DNA of 64,000 nt. Source: Oasisia sp. SBJ-2009. Lineage: Eukaryota > Annelida > Polychaeta > Sabellida > Siboglinidae. A model generated the notes under the pieces. That model saw only the letters and a program-made list of their open reading frames with translations, made no database searches and was not told the origin of the DNA. This document shows positions 36,301-51,413 of the stretch, piece after piece. Made by a program: the position numbers and the translations under genes. Location: assembly GCA_964017155.1 (NCBI GenBank), contig OZ024854.1, positions 18,866,055 to 18,930,054 on the forward strand, given 5' to 3'. Each line of letters starts with the position of its first letter. Position 1 is the first letter of the stretch.

Positions 36301-39300
36301 CCTGCCTTCAAGTCTGTCGTGTCAGAAGTCGGCAGTACGCCCGAGAGCTCTCCAGAGAAGGCTCCCAGCCTCCAGGCACGCTTGGAACACCAGAAGGTAT
36401 GGGTTTCTGTAATTATAGCTAATAGGTTGCATGAGTTTGATTAATGTATGTAGTTAAATATACTACAGGAAAATCCCAGTCATGTCAGCAGCACTGAAAT
36501 AAAGTTGCAAAGATGCATGTTATTAGTTTCATCCACAAATTGTGTGTTAAATTTGCAGATTGCATGTTTATAAAGAACAGATATGTTATGGAAATATAAA
36601 TGGATAAATACTTTGTCTATGTTTATATATTTATTGCAGCTCTATTGTATGCTTTGTTGACGGAGATGTTAGTAAGGCGACATGAATTGTACTGAACCAC
36701 CAGGTAAGGGAGAGACCCGCAAAAGGAGCAGCGAGTAATTCATCTCCTTCGGCCAGCGCAACTACCTCCGTGTCGTCGCCGTCGGACATCATCGACGCAA
36801 CGGCACCGAACAGCAATGGTGGCTCAGCATCAGCGGGAAAGTTCACGACGGCGAACTTCGTTGAGACCACCATTACTCCGAGTCCAGCGAGCTTCAAGCA
36901 GGGCCACAATAAATCGGACAAACCAGACAATAGCGGCAGTGACACCGACTGCTCCCGGTCGGAATCACCAGACAGCTCCGGGTCATCAAGCAGCAGTGAC
37001 AGTGACAGCGAGGGAGAGTCGAGTCACCCCAAGTCAAAGACCAAGTCGGACACCAAGGAAACGTCTTCAGTAAAGAGTGCTTTGGCGGGCGGCCAGGCGA
37101 ACGCCGATTCGAAGAAGCTTGCCAAAAACGGTGCCGCGTCGGTTGCTGTGTCGAGTGGTGCAGCGACGACAACAGCGGGTGGTGTGATCATAACACCGCC
37201 GGCGCCACCGTCATATTCCTACTGCTTCGAGAACTTCCTGCAGAGGAACTACTCGGGCACACAAGCACCTCAGTCGGTGGCTCAGAAGTCTACCACTCCC
37301 CCTCCCCCACCGGCCGACGAAACTGAGGGAAAGCCACGCAAGTGAGTACTGTTTTCTACTGTTCTGAATTTTCTGATAAATGGTCGCGATGATTGATAAA
37401 TGTTCTCAATGATTGGTTTATTCGTGCTTCTGACCATTTACATTCTTGGGTGATGATGATGATTTGGATTGTATTAAAATTTGTTTTCAGTGAAATACTC
37501 TCATTACTGGATATTGAAAATTTTCATTAAAATTTACGTTATTGTTATCACAGGTATCAAATGTAGCATTCTTTAAATATATTTTCAGTATAAACAAGAC
37601 AACAGAAAAGGGTGAAAAAAAGAAAGCAAAGAAGTCAAAGTCACTGCCGAGTCAGACAATGGTGAATGGCCGGGGGAAGGGGGCAAAAGAAGCGTCCGCC
37701 TTGGACCTGTCAGCCCAGTCTCCCCCACTAGGGGGAGCCACTGGGCCAGCGAAGAAAGCAACCACTGCACCTGCAAAGCGTAAACGAGCTGCCTCAAGAA
37801 GCGAGTCTGGAAAGTAAGAATGGACGACTTGTCAAGTCTCTAGTCACAAGACTTTGTTGTTGTTATGTTAAGCACTCATCTTACGCCTGCAGAAAGCTGT
37901 AGGTTATGAATTTCTACAGGTCAAAAATACCTGTTTGGCAATCACGCAACAGGTTGTTCAGTAATTAGCGGTGTGTATGACATGAGAGCACTATCATGTG
38001 ACACCAGAATTATGTTTTTGTCGAGGTACCATGTCACAGTGTATGTTTGAAATTGCTTTTCACTGTCAGTTTTTGGTGGTTCCATGCTCCAGTGACATCT
38101 CTTTCCTTTCCACGTTAATGGTTATACCAGATGACTTTGTTTGTTTGTTTCACCTCTGAGAATAATCTTCAAGAAGTATTTGCAATTATATTGTTATTGT
38201 GCCAACTGCCTGAGTTTCGGCTAACACTTCTTACACGGTGAAATCAAGGATGGTTAAATTCTAATGTTTTTACAACTCTTCCAAGCCATATAGAATGTTA
38301 TGGACAGTATAGTATACCTAAGTATGAACAAACGTAGGATACACACATCATTGTGCCAACATCCACTTAAGGTCAGTTATGTTCCCTTAACTAGAAAGAA
38401 GCATTAATTTTGTTCTTATGGTTCACAGATGAATCTCAGGAAATTTGGCAGCCAAGAAGCAAACCGTATAGGAGACAAATGTGTTTATGTTATTGTATGT
38501 TAAACATATTTCAGTCATTCACTGATAGAGACAAATGCTAACTCGTAGTGTAGTTTGATTTTGAGAAGAGAGAATGCGAATGGTTGTTGTTGATGGTCTG
38601 TTGCTACTCCCAGGTCTACAGTGAAGGCTAGCAAGTTAACAACACCGACAGCTACGGCCCGCCAAACATCTGCCAAAAAGGCTGCTCCTATTAAAGGTAT
38701 AATCATGTTCACCTTTAGTAGTGCGTAAATTTAAGCCTCACCATACTTTGAGGGTTTCAGGCCAGAATGGGATAAATCTGCTTTTTAGGGACCCCCCATA
38801 TTTGTAACATATTGTGGGGTTTTTGTACAGTATGTTTTGCATTAAGTTGCTGGACTGACAGTTAGCTTTCCAGCCACTGAACATGTCGGCAATGTGATTT
38901 TTGAGAGGGCTCCAACACCATTACCATGGAAGCGTTAATTGGAATTGAGTGAAAGAAATGTAATTGTGTAGGCGTGTTTAAGATTTCTGAATCAGAGCAA
39001 CTTCTAGCAAGGACGAAAATATTTATTATATATTTTAATTAATTTGTTTTTATAAAATTGGAATTTATTGCATTTTACCTGAAACCCATAATTTGCTTCT
39101 AGCATTCAACAATTCTACATGCTACTAACAATGGTTTGGTTTCTTGTTGACGCAAATAATTAATGTCAAATGTTTATGCTTGATTAACATCCTTTTTTTA
39201 AGCTGATGCGTACACGCCTAAATTGTCTGTGAACCCTGCTGGTGTAAGAAGCCATTGTTTATACATTGCATTATCTCATACATTTCCAAGTAGAAAACAT

Positions 39301-40959
39301 TATTAATTTAACATTGCTTCAAACCTACTAAAACATGGGGCTCCAAAATTGCTGTTAGCACCAGTTTACATTAACACATATTTCACCTACAGGGTGGTGC
39401 TAATGTAGCACTTTGTTTGGTGCTAGTATATTTCAACACATGAACTTATCCCACCACTAATATACACGCCTTCACACTCCCAAACGCTTTCTTTCAATAC
39501 TAGAGACTGACCGGTGTTTGTTCAGCGGTGTGCGTTGCTGTATTTCTTGTGCCTCTATTGCTAGACTCGAAGCTGGGCAATCTCTCTTCCAATCCATTTG
39601 CCACTGTGTCCACTGCATCTAACACCGCCACTACAGGGGCGAGCCCTGCTGCTACGCGGGTGTTCTCTGACTCTGTAGTAGCCCGCACAGGTAGGGCTAC
39701 GCCTTCGCTTCACACTAACAAGTCTTCTGTCTTCCGCATTGCTTTAACATGCCTCGGTGCAAGGTAGTTTGCACTAACTGAATGCAGTTAATTTTAATGC
39801 TTGTTACTTTGACATTAATATACCCTAGACTAAGATCTCACGTGACATATTAGTCAAGAGGAAACATCGGCAAACTTAGTTGAACGCCACCAGTTGAAAT
39901 ATGTTACGTACCACGGTGAGGCGGGTTTAAATTGCACAGTTTAAATTCAAGTTCTGAAATGGTGGTTTATACCATTATGGTTTCCACAGATAATTAGCTT
40001 AAAAATTATACGTTAATTGATTTTCTTCAGTATTTATTCATATAAAAATTCCACAATGCAGAATGAGGATATTGATAATAATTTAGACAATAATTGTAAA
40101 ATGCAGTGGTTAGAAAACCAGTTTATCTGTTAATATCATTTGTTACCATGTACAAAAGTCTCGAATCTATTCGGATATTGGAACTAGAGCTTCTTGTTAC
40201 TGTGCCAATGTTGTATGGAGTATTTGAATTTTATTCGTTGAAACTGTACACAATTCTGCCATTGTTACTTGTTTCCTTTTTGACTTGTGGTTGACAGCTG
40301 TAATACGGTGTGTTGCTTTTGAGATTGGCTAACCCTTTCCCTAGGTATTTTGATAATTTAGAGGCAAAAAATATCTTAAGGTTTACATGTTGACTGTATT
40401 CGACTGGTACTCACGTTTCAAATACATAAATAATGGTACATTAGGTGGCTTATACCCCATAATGTTTGTACTCTGTGTAATATGTTTGAGACAATCTTTA
40501 TATTTGTTTACAACAGGCATGGTGGCGTCCACAACTAGTTCTTCTGGTCTACTTGGCAAGACGGCCATTGCTGCATCTGCTGTGTCAGCCAAAAGAGAAA
40601 ATATGATGTGTGTATCACATTTTAATATCTTCAGTTTTAGAATATTCTTTCATAATTATTTTTCTATCAAGTATGTACTTAAATTGTTTATAAACTACTT
40701 CCAGTGCCGCTTAAGGAATGATATTAAAGACGAAAATATATCATGATTTACATATCTTATTTACATTAATCGGACATTAAATATATAAACATAGTTGGCT
40801 GTTCTATAATATTTGTGTGGTGGTTAGCGTAAACGTTTGTTTACAATTTCATCAGATACTGTCAAACTGAGGGTGTTTACATCATCGTCACTGAGGTGGC
40901 AAACTTCAGTCAGTTGATCTGCATTCATTGCCAATATGTCAATATATATATTATATGTA

Positions 40960-41009
<50 letters not shown>

Positions 41010-44000
41010 CATCATTCTCTGTTGATAATTTGAAACAAATAACGCCTTCCGAATCTGAAGTTGTCCATTGCTCTTGCCCGACATCCTGACGAAGGACATG
41101 TCTAATGGGGGATGTAAGGAAACATTAAGAGGTGCCGTACACCAGCAAGCAGCAGAGGCTGTGCTGGTGACTCTACTGAATGTGTCGCTGGTTCGCTGGA
41201 GCTATGACAGGTCCTTCCTTACTTGTGCTTGCAGCCACCAGTTGCCATCGAGCATGGAGCAGCTCCTGGAGCGCCACTGGGAGCAGGGCAACCAGTTCCT
41301 CATAGAGCAGGGCCAGCACTTTGACCGTGAGTACCCGCAGTGTGTGGCCTCGTCAAGGGTGGCATCATAAACGTTTGCTGTCTCCTGCACTCGTCTCCCG
41401 TAATGAGACACGTTTTTGTATGAAACCAACTTATCAGGTCAATAGCGGTAATATTAAAGGTTCTTTCTAAATGTTTATGTCATTATTTGGAAAAATAAAA
41501 CTGATTTGCTTTTTTTAAGTTAGATTTAATGACAATCTAAGCTAGACTCTGTAGTTGTCTGTCTCCCCAGTCATCTTTGTTTGACTCTCTCTCCTTCTGT
41601 CTCTCTTTCTATCTCAATCTCTCTGCCCTGTCTCTACTTCCAATTGCCTATCTCTGTCTGTCTCAATTCACCAGTCTCTACCTACCTGTCTCTACTTGCA
41701 GTGGCATATCTCTGTTGGTCTCTGTTCACCAGTCCCTACCTGCCTGTCTCTACTTGCAGTGGCATATCTCTGTGTGTCTCAATTCACCAGTCTCTACCTA
41801 CCTGTCTCTACTTGCAGTGGCATATCTCTGTTGGTCTCTGTTCTCCAGTCTCTACCTACCTGTCTCTACTTGCAGTGGCATATCTCTGTTGGTCTCTGTT
41901 CACCAGTCTCTACCTACCTGTCTCTACTTGCAGTGGCATATCTCTGTTGGTCTCTGTTCACCAGTCTCTACCTGCCTGTCTCTACTTGCAGTGGCATATC
42001 TCTGTTGGTCTCTGTTCACCAGTCTTTACCTACCTGTCTCTACTTGCAGTGGCATATCTCTGTTGGTCTCTGTTTACCAGTCTTTACCTACCTGTCGCTA
42101 CTTGCAGTGGCATATCTCTGTTGGTCTCTGTTTACCAGTCTCTACCTCCCTGTCGCTACTTGCAGTGGCGTCTCTGTCTGTCTCTATTAGTCGGTCTCTA
42201 TTCACCAGTCACTCCCCCTGTCTCTACTTGCAGTGGCCTCCCTCCTCGACTGCCTGCAGCAGCTGAGACAGGAGAACATGCGTCTGGAGGAGAACATCAG
42301 CACGCTGTCCACCCGGCGCGACCAGCTGCTGGCGGTCAATGCGAGACTCGCCCACACCCCCTCCCCCAACAACCCCCCTCTTGGGCCAGCCGGAAACCCC
42401 CTATCCTCCCTCACCAGGGGGCTCGGCATCCACAGTCGCAGCCCCCGGGTGAACAGCATGATGGGACACGACGACACCAACAGCACGCAGGTGAGTCCGC
42501 CTGTGTGCCAATCTGCTCACTTTGAGGCAATGTGATTGTAGGTCCTCCCAAACACTCCTTTTGTCTTCTCTCAGATATTGGACGGGGCCCTTTACAGGGC
42601 ATTTTAAAGTCCAACGAGAATGTGTGAGTCCACTACAGGTTACACATTTACCCCCTCTGTGGGATCTTTTACTGAAGTAATCCTCACAAGCCAAGGGTTG
42701 CTGCGGCTGATTACGTCAGTACCAGTTCTCCACTACCCCGAGTGCATCCCTTTCAAAATACCCTATTTTAACATCAGCCAATGAAATCGCCCATGAGGAG
42801 TCTGGTCTGCCTCTGGTCATGTGAAAATTTGTTGGTGATTTCAACCATGCTGCTCGTGTTAGAAGCAATGTTTGGTTTGTAGAAGCAAATATTTGAATAC
42901 ACAAAACCGTTCAGCTGCTCGTGTGACTGTTATACTGGAAAGACCTGAACTTGTATATCCGTCTTCAAATTGGGGCAGGCATTAGCGCTGTTCCCATGGG
43001 TGAAGCATCACAAATGGTGACGATAATAAACTAGTCGACTCAGTTAAATCAAGCACTTCTTATAGAGGATTTGTCAGGGCAAATGGCCCTGGCTTGCGAG
43101 GATGACTGAGGTTAGCTCATCTCTTTCTAGTCATCATTCTGTGCCTCATTTTGCAATATAGTTAAAAACACAAAGATGGTTGCTTAACGTTTGTTGCATA
43201 TTTGCTCTTGGAGAACTATGGAAACTGTGGTTGCCAACTATGCAGATGTATGAATGGGTTGAAAGTTCAAATACTGTTATGGTGATATCCGATGGTGAGT
43301 ACAGTGACATGTGTGTAAATACGTACGTATATCAGGAGCATATTCCAGTTGTATTTAACTTTACGGACCTGTAATAAAGATGTACCTCTGACAGCTTCAA
43401 CATGGCCGTCTGCAGCTGAGTGTCCATGACAACTTGGTGCTCAGTAATTCAACTGCTCACTGCTGTATGCATGATATGAAATGTTTGTCCTGAAGCTCTG
43501 TATTTATCCCGTGAATTGGCACCATTTGAATGCGCAGTAACACTGGGATAGGTGAGCGTTTCGTTAAAATCTAGCGAAGTTGAAATGGTTAGTACAGTGC
43601 CAAATGTCCCATCTCACGCCGTGATTGCTCTGTTTCAGGACTTGAGTCAGCCGTGGAGTCCAATGCTTGGCCAAAGTCCGTTACAGAACAGCCCAGGTAA
43701 TGGCACATTGATGCCATGAATGTTCACTCTTCGGTCTTTGTTATATCACAAAATGTGGTTCCTGGCCGTGTACTTAGGGGTCATTACGTGATGTATTATA
43801 TTTATCTCATAAGGGTTTGTTTTGCAACATTTTTTATTTATTTAAAATGAACAGAATTTAAATAAACAAGAACTTTATGTGAAACCGTTTCTAATTGAGC
43901 AGCAACGTATGATGTGTGTTCTTTTTATTTAAAAAATATATACGCAATCTGTATACCAATTGACAATTCCTGAAACACTGTAATTGCAATTTATTTTTGT

Positions 44001-46554
44001 AACACAAATCAGCACAATTGTTACAGTAATAATTGCAATTGAAACAAAATGAATGAAAGCTATCACCTTTACAAATGTATAGAAATGTATCAATGTGTCT
44101 GTTGTAAAATAAATTATATTGTCAAATCAATTATATTGAGAACAACGATTTTTGTGATTCTACATGTATAAGTATATATGTATCTGTACTTCATAAGTTT
44201 ATGTTTTGGGGTCACAGGAAGACGGCACATTATGTGCAATGTGACCACCACGTAACAATACTTTTTTGTTTTGTGCTCATGTACATGTATAATGTATTCT
44301 TGTTGTTGTTACAAAATAAAATTTGATTGGTTGATTGATATGCTTCGCTGCCAGGTTCCCAGACAAGTCGGAGTAGTTCGCTACACCACACCCCAGAGAA
44401 ACACACGCCCGTCACAAAGCCAACGAGTCACACGCCTCCCAAACTGGCGCCCCCTAGTGGCAGCCCTGGGCGGGTGCCAGTCGCAGACCACAAATGGCTC
44501 GTGCAGAATCTACCCGGAATGAGAGGACAGGCTTTCCCACCACGAATAGTAAGTCGATGCTTTCTCTTTCACTGCAATTACGACGCTGTTGTCTGCATTG
44601 TTATAAACTGTTTCATTGCAACGGTGTGGTTTATTACAATTATATACAGTCGTGTTTCATTTATCTGATCTTCAATATTGGCTGTCTAGCAATTTGCATG
44701 TTTTGTGCGGGAATCGTCTTGATACCGTGCATAAGAAAGTGTCCGCATGCTTTGTGTGCGTGTGCAGATGACGGAGACATGACGGAAATATGTTTTGTTA
44801 CATTGTTATGGGTTTCATTATACTGTCACTTGTTACAGTGTAGCGTTTGTTATACTGTCATCGCGGCTTTATGCAGGATAAATGTGCCAGTCATACTGTT
44901 TTGGTGGACACGTGAATGTTGACTAGTATACATACAAGCCAGTTGCGATCTGTTTTTTTTTACGACCTGAAATAAAATACAAACACACATGTGACATCTA
45001 TTTAAAACCTTTTCAAGGCATCATTGACAATATCTATGATTTTTAACACCTTTTCATTGCCCCTTATATTTTTACTTGTCCACCAGCCATCCAATGTCAA
45101 CCCACCCACAATGGGTTTTACCCATCCAAATGACTGGTGAACGGGTCTCTGCATAAAGCTAAGACTGTCATCTGTCTTGTTATTCGGTTCTGTTACGATT
45201 TAGTGTGTTATATTGCCATCTTTTTCACAATGCCAGCTGTTCCATTGCAGTGTAGTATTTTATTACACTGCTAGTTGTCTCATTACAAAAAACTTCCATT
45301 GTGTTACAGTGCAATGTTTTATTGTGGTACTTTCTCCTTTATACTTGTGCGTGTTATTAATTATTTAATCTTTTCTTCAAAGTTCAAGGACCATAGGTTT
45401 TGTTTGAGCATTTTTCCGGATGCATTAACAATGCCCATACAAAACATGCCATCTCACAACAGACATCCAAGCCAGATATCCGTTTTACAGAACCATCTTA
45501 TCTGACAAAGGAGTGTCATAGTTAATTATCCGTGCCAACTGCACGTCCATACATACAGTCGTTGACTTGAATAATTGTCATGGATCCCCTGCCCCACCTT
45601 CACACTAGATGTGTTCATTGTCATAAAAAAGACAAGTTCTTATATAGCGCAGTATCCAGTCCTCAGGACCGTTCAAGGCGCTTTACACTTTACTTCCCTG
45701 ACAGACCTGTTCACTCAGACACCATCTCAGCTTCTCTGGGAAGCATCCAGCCATATGCTGCAGTTAATGCGCGAAGGCTGCTCGTACACATATCCATCAC
45801 TGTCTATAGCTTTCACACTGTACCTATGGTGACACTTAATGTATCTTACACAATTTTAAGTACTAATTAGTTAAACTAGTACTCAAAACCGTGTAAGATA
45901 CGTTTAGCAGGGTTCGTACGGGGCCTTGAAAGTCTTGAAAAGCTTTGAATTTGATTGGACCAAATTCAAGGCCTTGAAATCCTTGAATTTTCTAATGTAG
46001 TCTTGAAATGTCTTGAATTTAATTATGGTCAATAAAATATTGTTTTGACTCAAATGTTGTGACGAATAACAGCCGGAAAAGGAAAAGCCTATGTACAAAG
46101 ATAACTCATGTGCACATTGGGCAATGGGCATTTCATTATTTTCTTAGTCGAGTAAAAAGATTAATGTTAACTTAATTTACTGTGCTTAAAAGTACATGTC
46201 GCTAAGACAGTCTTGAATTTCTTTTACAAATAGACTTGAAAAGTCTTGAATAGCCTTGAACTTCAAATGTCCAGATGTGTACAGACCCTGCGTTTAGTGT
46301 TAACATAGGTACAGACGTCTTTGGGTAGTGTCTGACTGTAACCAAGGTGCACCTTGTTCCAGGAACAGCCGTCGATGTACCAAATGCTACAGCAGCACCG
46401 CTCACTGCCGTATAGCCCCAGTGCCACCAGCGCTGGCATCGCCGTGACAACGGGGATGTCCTCAGTTGCCAAGACGACGGCGTACGCCATGTTGTCGCAG
46501 AGCATTGCGATGGCCGCCGGCAAGAACGACACACAGAGCACGGAGAACACCTGA
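30333..46554 (+). CDS. MLLT10: AF10/AF17 homologue, PHD-finger DOT1L partner
   Basis: Exons: 30333-30444, 30538-30617, 31521-31575, 33675-33784, 34405-34508, 35637-35730, 36274-36396, 36704-37341, 37589-37813, 38614-38696, 39565-39690, 40517-40607, 41235-41326, 42234-42490, 43639-43696, 44355-44548 and 46363-46554. Phases agree; 877 residues, against about 1070-1090 for human AF10/AF17. The N-terminus holds PHD finger 1 (GGCCVCSDERGWADNPLVYC), a zinc knuckle and the extended PHD (GWCHVLCALYIPE, CYICEENG, CNKSGCKQYFHVTC, CGYCKYHYKKL), which reads unmodified H3K27 in human AF10. A Ser/acid-rich linker follows. The octapeptide motif is EQLLERHW (exon 13) and a leucine zipper follows in exon 14 (LLDCLQQLRQENMRLEENI); this part binds DOT1L. 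Vertebrate MLLT10 and MLLT6 are paralogues, so the symbol is family-level. Small extra exons cannot be excluded. Confidence 0.93.
33184..33355 (+). repeat. Dispersed repeat family R3, copy 1
   Basis: Matches the reverse complement of about 61600-61745, with shared blocks ATTAATGACCAGTCCT, TTTCTGGTCATCT and CATTCTGATCA. Lies in MLLT10 intron 3. Class unknown. Confidence 0.6.
34468..35320 (+). repeat. 51-bp minisatellite containing MLLT10 exon 5 end and donor
   Basis: The genuine end of exon 5 (coding CNKSGCKQYFHVT) and its donor GTGAGT are the first unit. Fifteen further 51-bp units each repeat AACAAGAGTGGGTGTAAACA through CACTTG|GTGAGT, with donors every 51 bases from 34509 to 35274. A last unit is shortened by 11 bases and ends TTG|GTAAGG at 35314. 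The first seven units alternate GGGTG and GGATG, giving a 102-bp higher-order period. Confidence 0.97.
40963..41006. repeat. TA microsatellite
   Basis: Alternating TA in MLLT10 intron 12. Confidence 0.95.
41640..42237 (+). repeat. 58-bp minisatellite containing MLLT10 exon 14 acceptor
   Basis: About nine extra units, mostly 58 bp, each with a strong pyrimidine tract CCTGTCTCTACTTGCAG followed by TGGC (the first four bases of exon 14) and then ATATCTCTGTTGGTCTCTGT. The true exon at 42234 is the last unit, where TGGCCTCC replaces TGGCATAT. The final spacer is longer and diverged. Long Ser/Leu/Cys-rich reading frames here are repeat artefacts. Confidence 0.93.
42744..43108 (+). repeat. Dispersed repeat family R2, copy 1
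   Basis: Matches 62037-62393 and, in reverse, 58258-58596. Shared blocks include CAGCCAATGAAATCGC, GAATACAC, TATACTGGAA and AAACTAGT. Lies in MLLT10 intron 14. Class unknown. Confidence 0.65.
44867..45159 (+). mobile_element. Dispersed repeat family R1, copy 2 (MITE-like)
   Basis: Ends are GCTTTATGCAGG on the left and CTCTGCATAAAGC on the right, which are inverted repeats. The interior is partly diverged from copies at 62448 and 20351. Lies in MLLT10 intron 16. Confidence 0.55.
45630..45690 (+). repeat. TATAGCGC-type dispersed repeat
   Basis: The block AAGTTCTTATATAGCGCAGT, ending near GGCGCTTTACA, recurs in diverged form at 55088-55140 (AAGTTCTTATATAGCACAGT), 29795-29850 and 31380-31400/31655-31720. 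Repeats with this core are common in mollusc genomes; it may be SINE- or MITE-derived. Confidence 0.45.
45908..46290. mobile_element. CTTGAA-rich hAT-like MITE
   Basis: The left end CAGGGTTCGTACGG is matched by TGTACAGACCCTG at the right end. CGTTTAG flanks both sides (45901-45907 and 46291-46297), a 7- or 8-bp target duplication. The interior is full of CCTTGAA/TCTTGAAA motifs, a recurring feature of such MITEs in aquatic animals. It ends 72 bases before the last MLLT10 exon. Confidence 0.7.
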
Positions 46555-46908
46555 GGGGTGCGACAACTGCACTTTGGCCTAGTTACAGTATTGTCAGATT
46601 AGCATTTATTCTGCACAGTTCGACACTGTGCGGGACGTCATCCTGGATTAATCGACCCCTCTAGTCAGGGAGGTTGTGTCCGCTATGACACGGGGTAGAC
46701 ATTCTAGTGGTGTAGACCTAGAAGTGACTACCGTGCATTGAGGTAGGAAAACGAATGTTGATTTCTTTGGATATGAATTGATGCCTGCCCGAGAGACCTA
46801 GCTGATGAATTACATAATGAAATGCATGCCAACATGAGATCGTGCTTGAAGTCGGCCTTGATTATGCAGAGCTGAATGTTAAATTCTTGTTTTAACATAA
46901 TTTTGTGT

Positions 46909-46914
46909 AATAAA
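46909..46914 (+). terminator. MLLT10 polyadenylation signal
   Basis: AATAAA about 355 bases after the MLLT10 stop codon, on the coding strand. Confidence 0.55.
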
Positions 46915-48062
46915 ATGGTATGAATAGAGCATTCTTGGATTTGTTGTGACCTTGTCAAACGTTAGTAGAAATTGCATATACGTTCTACTAAAATGCTAGG
47001 AAGCCTTTAGTTTCTTGTTTCCTTCGATTCTCTGTGGGTTCAAGGAAAAGAAATGGCTATTTTTTTGTATTTCATGCAGGTTTAATTATTTTGCTTAACA
47101 CTTACACTAACATCTTACAACATACCTAAAATAACTACACTTCTAAGTGCATAAACTTTTGTTTCTGTTCAGAGGTAAACAAAAGGCATGTTTTGGGAGT
47201 TTATGCCACTTTGAAGCTTCCCATAACCTTGTTGAAAGAACACAGACAAACTCTGACTTCACTTCTGACTTCGTACGATTACAAATGTTATGCTCACTTG
47301 GTGCACTGTGTGGTTCTTTAACAAATTACTATTGTTAGGAAAAACAAAACTTAAATCAAGGAAAGGAACCATGGCCAACTTTGATTCATCTACTCGGGTT
47401 TCATGTGTTACAGCATAGTATCCGGTAATATACTCTGCATGCAATCCTACGCGAGAAAACCAACTGAACAGCGATAAACCCTTTATATATCAATTTAAAT
47501 TGGCCTTCGATGGAACTTTGAATCAAAGGGACCCCAACATGTAAGTGGCATACTCACATCTGGATAAGTAAGTAAAAGTAAGTAAAAGCTTTATTTCTTG
47601 ATGGTAACCATGTCACGTGGTATATCGTGATTTTCAGTGGGCCATCATTCAATGGGTTGAGAAGATGGTCAAAGAAATTCTAGCCTCTTATAAATTGAGC
47701 ATCAGGAACGTATTTAAAAAAAATAAGTATTTTACTAATCTCCATTTTTTTAACGCTGGCGTATTACTATTGTTTGCAGATAAGAATGATTAAATAGAAT
47801 TCAGTCCTTTTGCACAGGTCGACATTTGTCGTTAGATTCTCCTTAATAATTATATCTGTCTTGTCCATGTACTTTAAGGAACTGGAAAAATACTAAAATA
47901 TGTACTCAGTCCTGACCTTTGTTTGAAAGTGTATACGAGTTGCAATTTAAAGCATTATGGCATGACACCATTTCAATGAAATGCGAACTACAGCAGAGGT
48001 TAGTGCAATGTATAAAGTACCAACACAAACAAGAACTGTTCGTTCCATGGAAATCTGTGTAT
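46915..48062. other. Gap between MLLT10 and alpha-tubulin 3' ends
   Basis: I see no gene or clear repeat here apart from short AAGTAAGTAAAAG repetition at about 47570-47590. Confidence 0.5.
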
Positions 48063-48068
48063 TTTATT
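48063..48068 (-). terminator. Alpha-tubulin polyadenylation signal
   Basis: TTTATT on the plus strand is AATAAA on the minus strand, 115 bases beyond the stop codon. Confidence 0.65.
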
Positions 48069-48182
48069 GAGTGTTGTACACATAAAATCACACCAATATT
48101 CTGGCAGTTAAAATCCGGACCTACAAATTGCGAACAGATACATCACATGATGTAACGTTATCCGGGAGTGCAGGATTTAATT

Positions 48183-51291
<3,109 letters not shown>

Positions 51292-51413
51292 AGTGATGAT
51301 TGATTGAAGACGATAAGGTCAACAAGAGGGCGAAAATTTGCCGACACGTCGGATAATTCTCCTAACGTCGTTAAAGAAACGCAGTGAGACACCGAAATAT
51401 GCCGTGGCCGAGT

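Noticed and set aside
41577..42525. Ser/Leu/Cys-rich frames up to 314 codons before MLLT10 exon 14
   Set aside because: Translation of the 58-bp pyrimidine-rich repeat; the frame differs from the leucine-zipper frame of exon 14.
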